Shown: piece after piece, positions 62,869 to 64,000 of the stretch
Layout: each line of letters opens with the position of its first letter
How positions within the stretch are numbered: position 1 is the stretch's first letter
NCBI GenBank assembly: GCA_029246545.1
Contig: JAQWMX010000003.1
Span: forward strand, 58,717 to 122,716
From: Gammaproteobacteria bacterium
GTDB lineage: Bacteria > Pseudomonadota > Gammaproteobacteria > Pseudomonadales > Pseudohongiellaceae
DNA length: 64,000 nt
Direction: 5' to 3'
Program-made: the position numbers and the translations under genes
Notes under the pieces: generated by a model
The model's input: the letters and a program-made list of their open reading frames with translations, nothing else
Database searches by the model: none
What the model was told of the DNA's origin: nothing

Positions 62869-64000
62869 ATGGTTGGAAAAACTCTTTATGACAAATTATG
62901 GGAAAGCCATCTAGTCAAAGACTTAGATGATGGAACCTCATTAATTTATATCGATTTGCAATACATACACGAAGTGACGTCACCACAAGCCTTTGGGGGC
63001 TTGCGCTTGGCTAATCGCCTGCCATGGCGTTCAGAAGCGAATTTGGCGACGCCAGATCATAATGTTCCTACGACAACATCTGAGCGAGCGCAAGGTGTTG
63101 AAGGTATTGTCGATCCTGTTTCAAAGATTCAGGTTAAGTCTTTAGATGCTAATTGCAATGAGTTCGGTATCAGTGAATTTACAATTGATGATCCGCGTCA
63201 TGGCATAGTCCATGTGATTGGGCCAGAGCAGGGCAGAACTCAGCCTGGCATGACCATAGTTTGTGGTGATTCACATACCTCAACCCATGGTGCGTTGGGT
63301 GCGTTGGCACATGGTATAGGAACTTCAGAAGTGGAGCATGTGTTAGCAACACAATGCCTTCTGCAAAGAAAAGCCAAGAACATGTTAGTCAAGGTGAATG
63401 GGGTGTTAGGAACAGGCGTTACTGCTAAAGATATGGTTCTGGCTATTATAGGAAAAATAGGCACTGCTGGTGGAACTGGATTTACTATAGAGTTTGGCGG
63501 TGAAGCAGTAAAAGCACTTTCTGTAGAAGGCCGCATGACGGTTTGTAATATGGCTATCGAAGCAGGAGCTAGAGCCGGCGTGGTAGGCGTTGATGAAGCG
63601 ACTATTGCTTACTTGAAAGACAGGCCGTTTTCACCAAAAGGTGAGCTTTGGCAACAAGCAGAAACAGCATGGTTGCAATTGCACAGCGATACAAACGCAG
63701 AATTCGATAAAGTAATTGAACTGGAAGCCAGTGATATTGAGCCACAAGTAAGCTGGGGAACCTCACCTGAAATGGTTGCCGCGATTACTAAGAATATTCC
63801 TGACCCAGCTTCTATCGATAATGAAGCTAAGCGCGGAAACTATCTGCAAGCCCTGAAATATATGAATTTAGAAGCAAACACTCCAATTCAGGATATTAAA
63901 CTTGATCGTGTATTTATTGGCTCTTGCACTAATTCTCGTATTGAAGATTTGCGTGCTGCTGCAGCCGTCGTCAAAGGACATAAAATAGCTGAATCCATTA
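62869..64000 (+). CDS. leuC: 3-isopropylmalate dehydratase large subunit (partial, runs off the right edge)
   Basis: The first ~377 residues of about 470. [45 protein letters not shown] and [15 protein letters not shown] (with a 4Fe-4S Cys) identify LeuC of the aconitase family. Isomerises 2- to 3-isopropylmalate in leucine synthesis with LeuD, expected just beyond the edge. ATG 62869 follows a TTGGA sequence; an earlier ATG at 62861 is out of frame. Confidence 0.95.
   Translation, partial: MVGKTLYDKLWESHLVKDLDDGTSLIYIDLQYIHEVTSPQAFGGLRLANRLPWRSEANLATPDHNVPTTTSERAQGVEGIVDPVSKIQVKSLDANCNEFGISEFTIDDPRHGIVHVIGPEQGRTQPGMTIVCGDSHTSTHGALGALAHGIGTSEVEHVLATQCLLQRKAKNMLVKVNGVLGTGVTAKDMVLAIIGKIGTAGGTGFTIEFGGEAVKALSVEGRMTVCNMAIEAGARAGVVGVDEATIAYLKDRPFSPKGELWQQAETAWLQLHSDTNAEFDKVIELEASDIEPQVSWGTSPEMVAAITKNIPDPASIDNEAKRGNYLQALKYMNLEANTPIQDIKLDRVFIGSCTNSRIEDLRAAAAVVKGHKIAESI

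Overview
This 64 kb window is a piece of a bacterial chromosome with modest GC content (roughly low 40s percent by eye). Gene content and order point to a gammaproteobacterium, probably marine and heterotrophic: sdhCDAB-sucAB-lpd-sucCD beside a divergent gltA, a DUF3450/ExbB/ExbB/ExbD/TonB/TPR energy-transduction cluster, monomeric NADP isocitrate dehydrogenase, the gpsA-DUF4389-sixA run and the prmB-aroC pair. Genus-level placement is not possible from the sequence alone.

Layout. (1) 1-6 kb: part of a homoprotocatechuate (hpa) meta-cleavage module: hpaR and hpaG on the minus strand, divergent from hpaE, hpaF, hpaH and hpaI. Upstream lies a secreted-protein gene with an in-frame TGA. (2) 6-10 kb: a Tat-exported PhoD-like phosphoesterase and a periplasmic ankyrin-repeat protein. 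(3) 10-21 kb: a 4-hydroxybenzoate/protocatechuate 4,5-cleavage operon on the minus strand (ligK-ligU-ligJ-ligI-ligA-ligB-ligC-pobA), followed by an AraC-type regulator and an MFS transporter. It is divergent from an unusual LysR regulator carrying two helix-turn-helix domains. A Tat-exported type-B carboxylesterase follows. (4) 23-29 kb: the complete selenocysteine system (selC, selB, selA and a flavoprotein-SelD fusion), with short direct repeats beside the selC 3' end that look like a recombination site. (5) 29-42 kb: TCA-cycle block. (6) 42-47 kb: TonB-type energy-transduction cluster. (7) 47-64 kb: housekeeping genes (htpG, icd, argS, cysE, gpsA, sixA, folE, prmB, aroC, start of leuC), a solitary molybdopterin oxidoreductase subunit and a secreted lectin-like protein.

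How the parts fit. PobA converts 4-hydroxybenzoate to protocatechuate. LigAB opens the ring between C4 and C5. LigC oxidises the semialdehyde to 2-pyrone-4,6-dicarboxylate, and LigI, LigU, LigJ and LigK take it to pyruvate and oxaloacetate. The hpa enzymes would take ring-opened homoprotocatechuate to succinate semialdehyde and pyruvate. Both routes feed the TCA cycle encoded 10-20 kb away. No hpa monooxygenase (HpaBC) or ring-cleavage enzyme (HpaD) is visible, so that module depends on genes outside the window. The observations most worth following are the in-frame TGA near a full Sec machinery, the HpaF homologue that lacks its catalytic N-terminal proline, the tandem-HTH LysR regulator, and the repeat-flanked selC gene at the edge of the catabolic region.
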